From positions 87,529 to 151,528 of the forward strand of contig CAICTM010000050.1 of the NCBI GenBank assembly GCA_903772945.1: a DNA stretch of 64,000 nt, read 5' to 3'. Each line of letters starts with the position of its first letter. The stretch's first letter is position 1. Below, one piece after another: positions 53,276-63,420 of this stretch. The DNA comes from Seminavis robusta (lineage: Eukaryota > Bacillariophyta > Bacillariophyceae > Naviculales > Naviculaceae). Position numbers and translations under genes: made by a program. The notes under the pieces are model-generated. The model did no database searches, was not told the origin of the DNA, and worked only from the letters and a program-made list of their open reading frames with translations.

Positions 53276-53701
53276 AGGATTGTAAGGACCATCATTGCCC
53301 TAACTATTCTGTTTTCCTCAAACACGTCAACAACCTTTGAAGATATATACTAGTATTACTATAGAAACGCTGCATATTATGATATACACACCATTATTAG
53401 GCCTATTCGATGAATATTTGCAGTTCCATGGGTACGAAGTCAAAAAGTTGTGAGAACTTCGATTGCTCATTCCCAGAGACCGAAGAACCCGGGAGCACCA
53501 TGCCCGTCGTTCCTTTGTTTGATTGAGCAATATCGGGAGCTATCTTGAGGTAGCATTGGTGTACTAGTACAGTAGATTGTTTCTTTTACATCCTCACCAA
53601 GAATAGTTCCAGTGCTCAGTCGCTTTTGGCCAATGTATACTTTTGATGTCGCTGCCTGTGCCTTGCCTTGAGAAGAAGTCGACCTCTCACAAGTCAGTCC
53701 A
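53276..53701. other. Convergent intergenic
   Basis: A tail-to-tail gap between the disordered protein gene and the RusA-like gene. I see no gene and no recognisable structured element. Confidence 0.4.
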
Positions 53702-54787
53702 TCACTTCGAAAGTGTGTTGCTGTGATGGATATCCGAGGGCGTGAATTGGCGACAATGAATCTCGGTTGACCCTAAGCACTGGTCCGTGTCATCCAAGAG
53801 TCTTGTCACATGCAACGAGCACACTTGTCGATCGTCTTCGTACATGACGCCATTGAGAGAATCCAATACAAACTTGGCCAAGTTGTCGACATCCGTACGC
53901 GTCAAGGCAGTAATCTGTGGTGGTGCCGTGTCGCGTAGCCTGCCCGGTCCTGGTTTGCCTCCCACAAAGTGGCTCTTGGGTCGTTTCATTCGAAACAGAA
54001 TGGACATGATCACGGGGGTTTCCGCGGGAAACAGTGGAGTGGTTGGGTTGGCAGTTGGCACATCCATTGTTGTATTGAGAATATGCAAGGTCACATTACG
54101 AAAGGATTCCTGAGATTTGGCAGAAGGGTTGTACATGAAACCTCGTGCGGTTCTGTGGCGTCGTAGAGGTAGTGGATTGCCATGGACTACAAAGTGGACA
54201 TTTCTTGGTTCATCCAGGTGCAGAGTAGCTACATCAGAATCCACACTCCAGTGCATCACTTCAGCCTTCTTCTTCTTTTTCCTCTTCTTAGACGTTGTTT
54301 CTTTGCTCTCTCCAGACTTGCTGCTGGCCTTTTTGGGTTTCTTCGTCTTTGACAGTGTCGCCTTTACTTTTCCATTCTTCTTTGTCACACCTTTGATTCT
54401 GCTAGTGGATGATGACGATGAAACTTCTTTCTTAACACCCTTTTTTGCTGTTGTTTTTGTTTTGACATTGACATCTCTTGTTTCTGATGGACTTGATGTT
54501 GCTGCCAAAATCTGAGGTCCCACGTGATGAGTTGTCCCCCAAGAGACTATCCGATGCAACTGATGATGGCCTTGAAAGCTGGTTGTAGCCACTAAGTTCA
54601 GTATGGCTGATACAAGCCACAACCAAACATGCATTTTACGACGGACAAAACGGGGTCTCATGTTGTCTTTACAACTACCTACTACTCGAATCCAGAGGTT
54701 GCATCTAGCCAGTACTGACAATATTCCAAAGGCAGTACTTGTGGCGGCAAGGGTCAAAACATTGGCATCGGAAAATGAAAGATCCAT
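53702..54787 (-). CDS. RusA-like Holliday junction resolvase, probably organellar
   Basis: The longest ATG frame gives 361 residues; ATGs at 54661 and 54634 are alternatives. The domain is in the C-terminal half, after a Lys/Ser-rich linker (KKRKKKKKAE). It starts near VHFVVHGNPLPLRRHRTARG and contains the RusA catalytic block TDVDNLAKFVLDSLNG then YEDDRQVCSLHV, including the D-x-D-N pair and a later Asp. RusA cuts four-way DNA junctions and is best known from phage and bacteria. From the third ATG the protein begins MHVWLWLVSAILNLVATTSF, a signal peptide with a Ser-Phe boundary like the diatom plastid ASAF rule, so plastid import is plausible. No intron is needed. Junction resolution of plastid DNA is an inference. 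Confidence 0.78.
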   Translation of the reverse strand: MDLSFSDANVLTLAATSTAFGILSVLARCNLWIRVVGSCKDNMRPRFVRRKMHVWLWLVSAILNLVATTSFQGHHQLHRIVSWGTTHHVGPQILAATSSPSETRDVNVKTKTTAKKGVKKEVSSSSSTSRIKGVTKKNGKVKATLSKTKKPKKASSKSGESKETTSKKRKKKKKAEVMHWSVDSDVATLHLDEPRNVHFVVHGNPLPLRRHRTARGFMYNPSAKSQESFRNVTLHILNTTMDVPTANPTTPLFPAETPVIMSILFRMKRPKSHFVGGKPGPGRLRDTAPPQITALTRTDVDNLAKFVLDSLNGVMYEDDRQVCSLHVTRLLDDTDQCLGSTEIHCRQFTPSDIHHSNTLSK

Positions 54788-54859
54788 GGATCCAAAATAA
54801 GCCCGTTAAGTTGGCATAAACTCACCTGGGTGGCCAGGTGACTACACTCGCTCCGGAAT

Positions 54860-55100
54860 CTTTCCAACTTTCCATCTTGCCGCTGAAACTACATGTAATG
54901 GCTGGCAACGGCTCTCCATGGTGCAGAAGGCCATGTGAATGTGTTGCCAAGGGATAGTCTTTGGAAGCTATGAAGTACGGTACCCCGGGAAAGCAAGTAT
55001 CCATAGATGAAGTCACATGATGTCGCGCTACCGTATGGGGGTGGCCTTGAAAAATGCTCATGAGAATGGTTGCCATTGGGTCCGTCCAAATTCTGCAAGT
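54860..55100 (+). pseudogene. Ankyrin-repeat relic fragment
   Basis: The plus strand holds fragments of the window's ankyrin family. Near 55050-55082 it reads KNAHENGCHWV, close to the YAHENGCPWD signature. Near 54925-54960 are phrases like EGHVNVL. Frames are broken by stops and indels and there is no start. It is a short relic. Confidence 0.6.
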
Positions 55101-56984
55101 CAAATCGAAACTGCTCAAACATAGAAGGCCATGCCGGTAGCTAGAGCACATAATTCTTTTCTCAATCTCTGTGTGGCTGGATACCGGAGCTACCCTGGTG
55201 ACTCTTAACTTCATGTTATCTGAAGGTAGGTGTTAGTGCTCAGAAGGTTTTAAGCCGAATTGTCGTACCCCGGTAAGGGCTTGGAGGTTCGGCCGTCGAG
55301 AATAGTCTCGTTCGAACCACACATCATTGCTAGAATTTGAACTTTAAAACTCCCGTGACGCCTCGCGGCGTCTCAGGAGCTGGAAGCATCAAACTCACAC
55401 CTACCGCAACATCGACGATTGGAGACAGGTGCACCACCGGAAGGAGGTTCTAGGAAATTTCACGAATGTGTTTAGAATGCATTTTCCTGCCATTTGGGTT
55501 GTTGCTGAAGCATGGCCAGGTCCTACTATTAATAATATGCACTGGCAGCCGGATAGAGAGACCAGGTCCCTCTGATGAAGTACTAGCTAGCTAGCTACCA
55601 GCTGGTAGTAGGACACATATGACTGATTGGAGGAGAAGGAGAATGCAGAAGACAATCCGGTACACGCGTAGTCTTTCCTTCTATTATGGCGTCACGCTAC
55701 CGTGCATAAATTAACCCCAATTAACTATAGGCAGTGCTTTGTTGTACGCCAATCTCGTACCGGTAGCATAAAAATCATTCCCAATTACCCAGGTAAAGCT
55801 TCGCAGCCACCAAGTCGACGGTAGAAAGACAGACTGAACTAGCATTCTAGGAAATCGGAATCGAAGCGAGACTGCTGGATGCCAAGCAGCTTTGTAAATA
55901 CGCAGCAAGACAGCTCTCCCAGGGCAAGGTACCTTCGATGGGGCAGTTTTGACGATGTGGAGAAGCGGTTCAGTTGTCGAGTTTGGCTTGGTGTTTGTTT
56001 GCTATCAGTGCTGTGTTAGACGAAAGGGAGAGGCTGGACGTGTCACCGTCTTCGAGGTGGATTGAATCATACTTTTGCTCTCGGTTTCGTCTATCTTGGG
56101 GGGCTGCCGTAGCGTTCTCCACCTCCTGCCTCCAAGCTTTTGTGGGTCAAAGAGTATCGTCGCAGATTTTGGTCCAACGGCAAAGCTCTGTCACGACCAG
56201 ACGGCTGGAAGCTGGTCGCCTACTAACGATGCGGATGCGGATTGGGGGAATCGAATCTTGGTGTTGGCATTAATAGAGGTGGGTTGTAACAGGCAAGCCG
56301 GTGTAGGGTGAAGAACGTCATGCGGAGTCCTTTCTTCTGGCTTTTTCGGTATCTTCAGACGCTCGAAATGAAGGGAAGGAAAACGAAGGAATGTAGAAGG
56401 CTACTCGGATTCGAGACCAAGCAAGCCACAACCGCGAAGGCGAGCGAATATCCAATTGCAATCGTCACAACTAATTGCACTGGCCCAGTGATTGTGTTGC
56501 TCCATCGAATTGGGCCTCAAAGCAATAAGTAGCGACTCGAAACTTACAGAGTGGCACTGAGCATCTGTCAAGACTGGGATCCGAAGACCTGTCATCCCTG
56601 AAAGGTCGGACAAGAGATGAATGGAGTCGATGTGTGACACGCCAAAAACCAACGTGACACGTTGGAAGGCGCGAATCCACGTGTTGAGCAGCCTTATTGC
56701 AATCAGTAGTCCTTTACCAGTACTCTGTGGCCGGTCGATCGACGAACCGAATCACTCCAGCCGTTCGCTTCGACGCTTCGTGAAGTTGGGCCCAACGCAT
56801 CCAGACGCTTCCTGGCCAGCTGGGAATTCGTGAGTGAAAAACAGCGGCCGAAGACAGCTATCGAAATGTGTCCCTCGGGGCAGTGTTCGTCCGCAAAGCG
56901 GACAAAGGGCGCTGCAAGAGCGACGCATCATTGCACGTTCGTTTGGACACCTTTCTTCTAGATTTGCCCTCAAGAAGAACCTAT
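55101..56984. other. Gene-poor region, nothing recognised
   Basis: About 1.9 kb in which I see no supportable gene, RNA or mobile element. (CTAG)n occurs at 55583-55597. Open frames of 60-110 codons on both strands lack domain resemblance. A CPLCGR...HFDSC phrase on the minus strand (about 56850-56900) looks zinc-finger-like but stands alone. Confidence 0.4.
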
Positions 56985-59732
56985 TCATCGAAAGCCAATC
57001 TTTTGCAGCTCTCCGAAAAGATCGTCGCTCATGTCCCCCTCCCCATGTTTCTTCTTGCTGAACTCCGACGTCACGAACATGAACCATACGAAGAACCCTT
57101 CATCAAACTCGTTGTTGGGAGTCACCTCAAAATCTCCATGTTTCACTTTGTACTCCTTCAGCTGTAGGAGACGTGTTTGGAATGATATTGTCGGCTTGGC
57201 TCCTTGTTGGCTCAGATTCAAATCCAAAGCAAAGTTTGGCAGCTCGTAGAAAGGAACAGCACCGTTGTCGCCTTTGCTGTTATTGTCGTCGAATTGGTCG
57301 TCGCAGCTGCTCTTGTTGAGTTCGTTTCCACGGTCGTCCTTCTTCTCGATGTCGCTTCGGTCTTCGCTGATAGCCAGCTCCAGTTGTCCTTCACGGAGAT
57401 GAGCAATGTCAACTAAGTTGCTCCCGTTGGTCTCGTTAAAGGATGGGTCAGCACTGCCGCTTTCATTGGAAAATCGATCTACGCTGCTGGTCTTTTCAAT
57501 TGATTTTTCATTCAATCTGTCATCAACGATACTCCTCTGGACGAGTTGGTTCTCCTTGATAATCTCGTTGTCGCATCCGTCTTTGCTGCTTCTCGTTTTG
57601 AGATGGTGTTTACTGTTGTTTTCATTGTCGAATCCGTCTTCACTGCTACTTGTTTGGAGTCGAAGTGCACTGATGCATTCGTTGTCGAATCGATCTTCAC
57701 TGCTGCTCGTTTTGAGCTGACTATTACTGTCGTTTTCGTTTTCAAACATGTCTTCGCTGTGGGTCTCCTTGAGTTGGCAATTGCTGTTGGTCTCGTTGTC
57801 GAATCGGTCTTCACTGGTGTTCTCCGTCCTGGCATCATCATCCTCGTAGACATGGTTGTCTTGATCGCCCGACGAGCCGCTTCTGCTGCTGCTGTCATTA
57901 TCTGACGATAACATATCTATTCCTCCAATCAGCGACCGAGACGCCCGTTCGCGTTCATGGCGCTCGTGGCACAGTAGTGCAATACTTCGCCACTCCTCTC
58001 GCGAAAGTTCTCCGTCTCCGTTCTTGTCTGCTTTCTTGATCATTTGCATGGTTTCTCGTTTGGTAATACGGACCCCGGCCAATTTCAAGGCCGAATGCAG
58101 TTCATGGATATCAATGGTCCCACTTCGATTGGAGTCCATGCGATCAAAGAGCATATCCATTTGTGCTTCTCTGCTGGAACAGTGATCTCCTTTTAGGCCG
58201 CTGCGTTGGGATTCGCTAAAGGCATCCTTTCGCAACTGTTCGAGGGCCCGTCTCCATTGCCAACTTCCGAAAATCGCGGCCCCGACCGAAACATCGAGCT
58301 CGAGTGTCAAGAAGAAGATCAGACTGGCGCCAATGAGAAAGTACAATCCAGCATTGACGAGCAACGAGAATTGTGTAAATTTGTTTGTCGCATAAAAGGA
58401 AACGAAACCACCGGTCCAGAACGACATGAAGAGACAAAGAAGGACCACCAGATTCCATGTATTCTTTTTGTTGCCCCGTAACATTTGCCCTAAAAAGATT
58501 CCAATGTCGGTGACGGTTCCGGTCACTCCCGTGGATCGAATCAGGTTTGCACTGTAGAGCGACGACATTCCATTCTGAATTCCATTGGCCGCGGATGCCA
58601 GATAAAATATGACATTGTCGTTTGCTTCAATGGCCGCGAGAATACTGGATGCACCCAAGAGTGCCGCTCCAATCAAAAAGGTGGGTCCGTATGTCGGTTC
58701 AATTCGGAATTTCTTGGCATTGGGTGTGAGCAATCCTGCAATGTAGGATCCGAGCATGAAGCAAAACATCATGCTGGTGTAGAAACTAAATTCGGGGATA
58801 TCGCCGGCGGACAGACTGGTCGCGGAGAGTGTGAGTGTCCCTGCGTGGCTGGTGACATTGACTTTTCGTTTTGACTCGGTCAACAGGCCCGTCAGACATG
58901 TTCCATTGACGTATCCCGCATTGAAGGAGAGGAGCACTCCTGTGCAAATGGCGTACATGTACTCACGACGTGTGTAGGGAGCTCCCAATGGGTTGGTGTC
59001 GCCGCTTCTCGTGGAGAAGAGAGAACTCTGATCGTCATCGCTTTCCGGTGGCTTTGCCAAAGTTTCTTCGCCGCCCAATGCAATTTTGAGATGGGCTTGA
59101 AAGGTTTCGTCTCCCGTGAAAGCAAACGACGTGGATTCGTCCCCATCATCGTCCGAGTCGGAGTACCAATAGGATTTGGGACGACGAACAAAACTGCGTT
59201 CTTTCAGTAAGGATTTTCGGTTTGGTGGTGTTACATGAGCTGTGGAGTCGTCCATACTGTTGCTGCGCAGCATATACGGACCGGCACTTCGGGACTTTAT
59301 CAATGACGCTCGCCTGGGTTTGAAGGTGCTTTCTATGAGATCTGATTGTCGTTGCAGTCTGTCTTCGAAGTCTTCGGAATCCGTTTGGCTGCTAAATGGA
59401 ATGCCTTCGCCTCGGAAACTGAGGCTCTCTTGCTGTTGTTGACTTGGCTTTTCGATCTCGTCGTTTTCCACGGATCTGACGTCTGACCTGAAAGAGATCA
59501 AAGAGGAGGAGGAGGAGGAAGAAGAAGAAGAAGGAAGAGGAGGCACTCCTATCCCTACTTCGTGGGCTGCCACGGTCCAGTGCGACCGCTGTCTCGGGAA
59601 CACCTCTTCTACAATCTCAAACACCTCTTCTTCCCAATCATTTTCATCTCCACTAAAGTCAGTTTCATCAATGTACTCAACGACCTCGATCACCTCCTGT
59701 CGTGCCACTGCCGTCTGCGGCACTACCACCAT
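56985..59732 (-). CDS. DUF1275 membrane protein with EF-hands and helicase-associated tail
   Basis: A single exon encodes 915 residues from the first ATG. Residues 1 to about 255 are acidic and Ser-rich. A six-TM DUF1275/YoaK-type block follows (about 265-480), with NAGYVNGTCL and ANGIQNGMSSLYSANLIRS landmarks. Two canonical EF-hand loops come next, DSNRSGTIDIHE and DKNGDGELSREE, so calcium should be sensed on the soluble side. From about residue 630 there are six or seven copies of a roughly 19-residue SSEDRFDNE-type repeat. The last 65 residues resemble the helicase-associated domain common in diatoms (LKEYKVKHGDFEVTP, LQKIGF). The paralogue at 61056 shares the membrane block and EF-hands but not the tail. 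The transported or sensed substrate is unknown. Confidence 0.85.
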   Translation of the reverse strand: MVVVPQTAVARQEVIEVVEYIDETDFSGDENDWEEEVFEIVEEVFPRQRSHWTVAAHEVGIGVPPLPSSSSSSSSSSLISFRSDVRSVENDEIEKPSQQQQESLSFRGEGIPFSSQTDSEDFEDRLQRQSDLIESTFKPRRASLIKSRSAGPYMLRSNSMDDSTAHVTPPNRKSLLKERSFVRRPKSYWYSDSDDDGDESTSFAFTGDETFQAHLKIALGGEETLAKPPESDDDQSSLFSTRSGDTNPLGAPYTRREYMYAICTGVLLSFNAGYVNGTCLTGLLTESKRKVNVTSHAGTLTLSATSLSAGDIPEFSFYTSMMFCFMLGSYIAGLLTPNAKKFRIEPTYGPTFLIGAALLGASSILAAIEANDNVIFYLASAANGIQNGMSSLYSANLIRSTGVTGTVTDIGIFLGQMLRGNKKNTWNLVVLLCLFMSFWTGGFVSFYATNKFTQFSLLVNAGLYFLIGASLIFFLTLELDVSVGAAIFGSWQWRRALEQLRKDAFSESQRSGLKGDHCSSREAQMDMLFDRMDSNRSGTIDIHELHSALKLAGVRITKRETMQMIKKADKNGDGELSREEWRSIALLCHERHERERASRSLIGGIDMLSSDNDSSSRSGSSGDQDNHVYEDDDARTENTSEDRFDNETNSNCQLKETHSEDMFENENDSNSQLKTSSSEDRFDNECISALRLQTSSSEDGFDNENNSKHHLKTRSSKDGCDNEIIKENQLVQRSIVDDRLNEKSIEKTSSVDRFSNESGSADPSFNETNGSNLVDIAHLREGQLELAISEDRSDIEKKDDRGNELNKSSCDDQFDDNNSKGDNGAVPFYELPNFALDLNLSQQGAKPTISFQTRLLQLKEYKVKHGDFEVTPNNEFDEGFFVWFMFVTSEFSKKKHGEGDMSDDLFGELQKIGFR
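57450..57830 (-). repeat. Tandem about 57-bp coding repeats
   Basis: Six to seven imperfect copies of a unit encoding (S/T)SSEDRFDNExNSxxxLKT in the DUF1275 protein. Copies diverge mostly by substitution, and the period is about 19 codons. The outer limits are approximate. Confidence 0.8.
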
Positions 59733-61055
59733 CGCTATGGCATGGGTGGTGCAGCACCTAAAACAAGCGTTCCAATGGACTTACTTCTTCAATAGCTTCC
59801 TTCACGTTTTTGACTCTTGTCAGAGGTCAAATAAATAAATTCGAAGTTTCTGCTGCTGTTGCTTGCCGTGGTCAGTTGTTGATGAAAGAGGGGGTCACAG
59901 AAGCTGGAGCAAATAGTGCGCTTGTTATGTCTCTGGAAACCCATTTTGCTGGCAGATTCATAAGCGTTCGCTACCCTTCCTTAAATACTCAATGAAGGAA
60001 TTGTTACAACGAAGTCATTTCTGACAATGAACCGGCACAAGGTGGGTTGTCTCCAACTAACAAATCTCATCAGGGAGTGAACTAGCAGGGAATAATTGAT
60101 TGAATAAATAATCCTTCTTGTACAGTGTCTTACCTTTGGGTTCTGATTATTTCTGCACCAAGATCTGCTCCAAAGAGCTAGCTCTTCTTCCTGGTAGTAC
60201 TGGTACTGGTAGTAGCCACCTTAGCTTGTGCCGGTATGGCACAACAGCCAATGTGCGATCGGGCCTCTCTGTCAGGATAGGAGGGAAAGCTAAAAATAGG
60301 GTACCGTACCGGTATCGGTAGCAGGGTACAGTACTCAGTACTACTCAGCAGTTGTGTGGTGCAACAGTGGAATCGAATCACTAGAAGTTTCATTTTAAAA
60401 GAAAAGCGAGGAAAGGGCCGGGATGGGCGGGGCTGAAGCCCTGAGAGGAAAGTTCGGACCTCGACGTTTGCGTTGGTTCAATAATGGTATGGCACCAGTA
60501 CTAGTACCTCAGAAGATGATTCATGTACCTGGTACGGTAGGACTTCGTTCCAGAGGATCCTACTGTAACACACAATCGTTGCCATCAAGAAACCATCCCG
60601 TCTACCGGGAAAATGTAAGAGCTGCATTCAACACATCTTTGTTTCGGTCGTCTGTGGACTCTCCAGCTGCAGCTGAAAGTTAGTTAGCTTTCCAGTGGTA
60701 AGCTATCCCTCTTCTGATCCAAAATGATCCTCTTTGAAGCGAGGAGCACTTCATACTTAATTCTACCACATCCACCCTTTAGAAAATGGCATTCTCATAA
60801 GACACCAAATTCCGAAACTGTTCCCCAGCGATCTTGGTGGGCTTGAAGTGTGACAGCAGATCTTTTTCCGGCAACCGGAAAATGACCACGCCACATTGTC
60901 CAAATGCCAGCAAAATTTAATAATCCATTTGCAAAGTTCCTTCTCTGTTGCCATACTGTACCGGTTCAGCTCCTTCTTTATCGTTCCCTTATTTCCCTTG
61001 CCATGCAGTACCGGTAGGGTGAGGATCACTACTACGGAGACAAAAGAGAAGAAGG
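59733..61055. promoter_or_regulatory. Divergent region between the DUF1275 paralogues
   Basis: A 1.3-kb head-to-head gap. It contains TACCGGTATCGGTA near 60307-60320, repeated GTACTGGTACTGGTAG-like words (60196-60215) and TACCGGTAGGG near 61010. No gene is recognised. Promoters of both membrane protein genes must lie at its ends. Confidence 0.45.
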
Positions 61056-62498
61056 ATGAGCGCTGTATCAAGAAGCGCAGAGGATACTCAACAGGCTGCT
61101 GGAGAGATGTCTGGAGAAGAGGCTCCGTTGCCCACGGATAGAGAGTTGTGTGACAACAGTGCCAGCGGGAACCCAGAGCAACCTCCTGGAGATGTTGCCA
61201 GAAGCACAACCACTGCCACCACCATTGCTACCAATGGGGAACCACTACTAGTACCAACAGAATCAGATCGGCCCAAGCCGGAAAAGAAGGTTTCCTTTGG
61301 AAACTTGAACGATAGTGCAAATGAGAAAGAAGGCAAGCCTCCCCCACGACGACGACTCGGGTATCACTTGGGACGAAGCAAACCCGAACCACCAGTCAAG
61401 CAGGATACCGACGCCGCCGATGAAGGTACTCCAAGACACGAATACGCATTCGTTTTGTGTGCTGGGGTCTTTATGGCGTTCAACAGTGGCTTTGTCAATG
61501 GCAGCTGCATATCGGGGTTTGTGGTGCCAGACAGAAAATTTGCTGTTTCCAGCTTTACTCAAACCATTACCATGTCCTGCCTGGAGCTCGCCGACGGAAA
61601 TTACAATCAATTTCGGTTTCTGCTCTGCATGTTTCTCAGTTTCATGTTTGGGAGCTTTATTTCGGGAGTATTATCGCCAAATCCTACTCCCTTTCGGATT
61701 GAGCCCATGTACGGGCCGAGTTTCCTCATTGGAGCTGTCTTTTTGGTGATATCCAGTATCATTGCTGCCTTTGAAATCAATGAAGATTTTGTTTTTTACT
61801 TTGCGGCCGCTGCCAATGGGATTCAGAATGGTGTCAGTTCAATCTACAGTGAAAACTTGATCCGGTCCACAGGACACAGTGGAGCCACTACCGATATCAG
61901 TCTTTTCATTGCGCAGATCTGCCGTGGCAACACCAAAAACACAGGGCGAATGCTGGTTCTGGTCTCCTTGCTGGCAGCATTCTGGACAGGAGGCTTGATT
62001 GCTTTTTGGTGGGCAAAGCAGTTTCAGGTCTATGCCTTGCTCATTAATGCTGGCCTGTTTCTGCTCGTTGGAGGATCTCTCATTGCATACTTGGTCTATG
62101 AGTTGGGCATCTCTCTGCGAGAAGCCATGATGGGGTCATGGCATTGGAAAAGAGCCATCAGCAAACTTCACATGAGCTTGGATCAGTCAGGAAGCTTTGT
62201 CAACTCTTTGACAGAAGAGGACAAACTCAAGCAAATTTTTGACAAATTAGATCTGGACAACAATGGAGAACTTGACAAACATGAGCTACTCCTGGGGTTG
62301 CGAGAAGTGGGAGTCAATATTACAGAAAGAGAAAGTGAAATGATGCTGCAACATGCCGACATTGATGGGAATGGGTCACTCTCACGGGACGAATGGTTGA
62401 ATGTGGCTCGTGCATGTCAAAAGAAACAACGGATCAAGGACATCAAAGCATACTCCAAGCGGCATCGAGAACTTCGAGAAAGTACCAACAGTCGCTGA
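61056..62498 (+). CDS. DUF1275 membrane protein with EF-hands
   Basis: A single exon encodes 480 residues. After a disordered N-terminus of about 125 residues comes the DUF1275-type block of six membrane segments, with NSGFVNGSCISGF, RIEPMYGPSFLIG and ANGIQNGVSSIYSENLIRS. These match the minus-strand neighbour almost word for word. Two EF-hand loops, DLDNNGELDKHE and DIDGNGSLSRDE, lie near residues 395-450. The protein ends shortly afterwards in a basic stretch, without the repeats or helicase-associated tail of its paralogue. It is likely a calcium-regulated membrane protein; substrate unknown. The head-to-head order suggests an inverted duplication. Confidence 0.88.
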   Translation: MSAVSRSAEDTQQAAGEMSGEEAPLPTDRELCDNSASGNPEQPPGDVARSTTTATTIATNGEPLLVPTESDRPKPEKKVSFGNLNDSANEKEGKPPPRRRLGYHLGRSKPEPPVKQDTDAADEGTPRHEYAFVLCAGVFMAFNSGFVNGSCISGFVVPDRKFAVSSFTQTITMSCLELADGNYNQFRFLLCMFLSFMFGSFISGVLSPNPTPFRIEPMYGPSFLIGAVFLVISSIIAAFEINEDFVFYFAAAANGIQNGVSSIYSENLIRSTGHSGATTDISLFIAQICRGNTKNTGRMLVLVSLLAAFWTGGLIAFWWAKQFQVYALLINAGLFLLVGGSLIAYLVYELGISLREAMMGSWHWKRAISKLHMSLDQSGSFVNSLTEEDKLKQIFDKLDLDNNGELDKHELLLGLREVGVNITERESEMMLQHADIDGNGSLSRDEWLNVARACQKKQRIKDIKAYSKRHRELRESTNSR

Positions 62499-62905
62499 AG
62501 GGAAGACAACACAGTTTCGTTTTCAGTTCATTTGCCACTGGTTCCATCGAACCAGGTTGCGGGAGGAAATGACTGCGAAGTTTTGGTTTGGGGTACCTTC
62601 GCCATGTAATGATACCCAACTGGTAACCGTACCAGCCAATGAATGCGTCAGCAACAAATACATAATATGCACGTTGAAATAAAACCTCAAGCTCGTCTAG
62701 CTAGTACGAAGGACAGTTTTTTAGTCTTTGTTGCGCTCGCTAGCTAGCTAGCCACCGTGCAGCTTGAAAGGGATCGAGCTATCCAGCAACATTTGTCCTG
62801 CACCTCTCTGAGAAAAAGCCAAAATTCAAATGTGCTTTCTGTGAGTCAAGCAAAAGGAGATAGCCTGTTACTAGCTAGTAGAGACAAAGACCAACCTACT
62901 AGGTA
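62499..62905. other. Intergenic with (CTAG)n
   Basis: No gene. A (CTAG)n run sits near 62740-62753 and ACTAGCTAGTAG near 62871-62882, next to the retroelement relic. Confidence 0.4.
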
Positions 62906-63420
62906 CGGTATTGAGAAATATTTCCACGGCGACCTTTCAAGGAAACTTACCAAAGGACTTCGTCTCAAAGGACTTCGTTAACAAATCATGCAACTGCCAA
63001 CCATGTAAGAAAGGAAAGAATGGTGAATCCCCACGGGTATATGGCAACCTTTGCAGAAACAAAGTGGTACTATACTGCATCAAATGCATAAACTCCGGTA
63101 TAGAATACATTGGCACAACCCAACGGAACTTCAAACTACAAGTCAACCAGCCAACAACACTTCGATGATGTTCAAATTCAGGGATAAAGACCAAATAAAT
63201 GTCAGACTCATATGCAAGATATTCCACAAGATGGACCCCTTTAAAGCAGAGACATCCAACGGAACAGTGCAAAAGTGATCAACCTACTGTATGGCAAGGT
63301 AACCCTATCAGCGCAGTCACAACCTTCGGGGTCGGCACTATCGCACCATCTCTGCAACAAGGAGAAACGGTGTCTGCCAACACAATGGAACAGCAGCAAT
63401 GCAGCAATGACACTTGGAAC
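62906..63420 (+). mobile_element. Decayed retroelement tail with GIY-YIG-like motif
   Basis: An open piece (62911-63168) reads FQGNLPKDFV, then CNCQPCKKGKNG, then VVLYCIKCINSGIEYIGTTQ and RNFKLQVNQ. The LYCI...YIG spacing with a following Arg resembles the GIY-YIG endonuclease found at the end of Penelope-like and some other retroelements. After the stop, QQHFDDVQ and ICKIFHKMDPFKA continue in other frames. Then comes WQGNPISAV with LCNKEK shifted again near 63300-63375. The multiple frame changes show a relic. No reverse transcriptase is visible. The family assignment (Penelope-like) is tentative and the limits are approximate. Confidence 0.5.

Noticed and set aside
55275-55330. tRNA-like GTTCGAACC motif
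   Set aside because: The flanking bases do not pair as a T arm, and no acceptor stem or anticodon arm can be folded around it.
56752-57087. Minus-strand frame with CPLCGR...HFDSC, zinc-finger-like
   Set aside because: Only one half-site is present, it overlaps the end of the DUF1275 gene in another frame, and there is no supporting splice structure.
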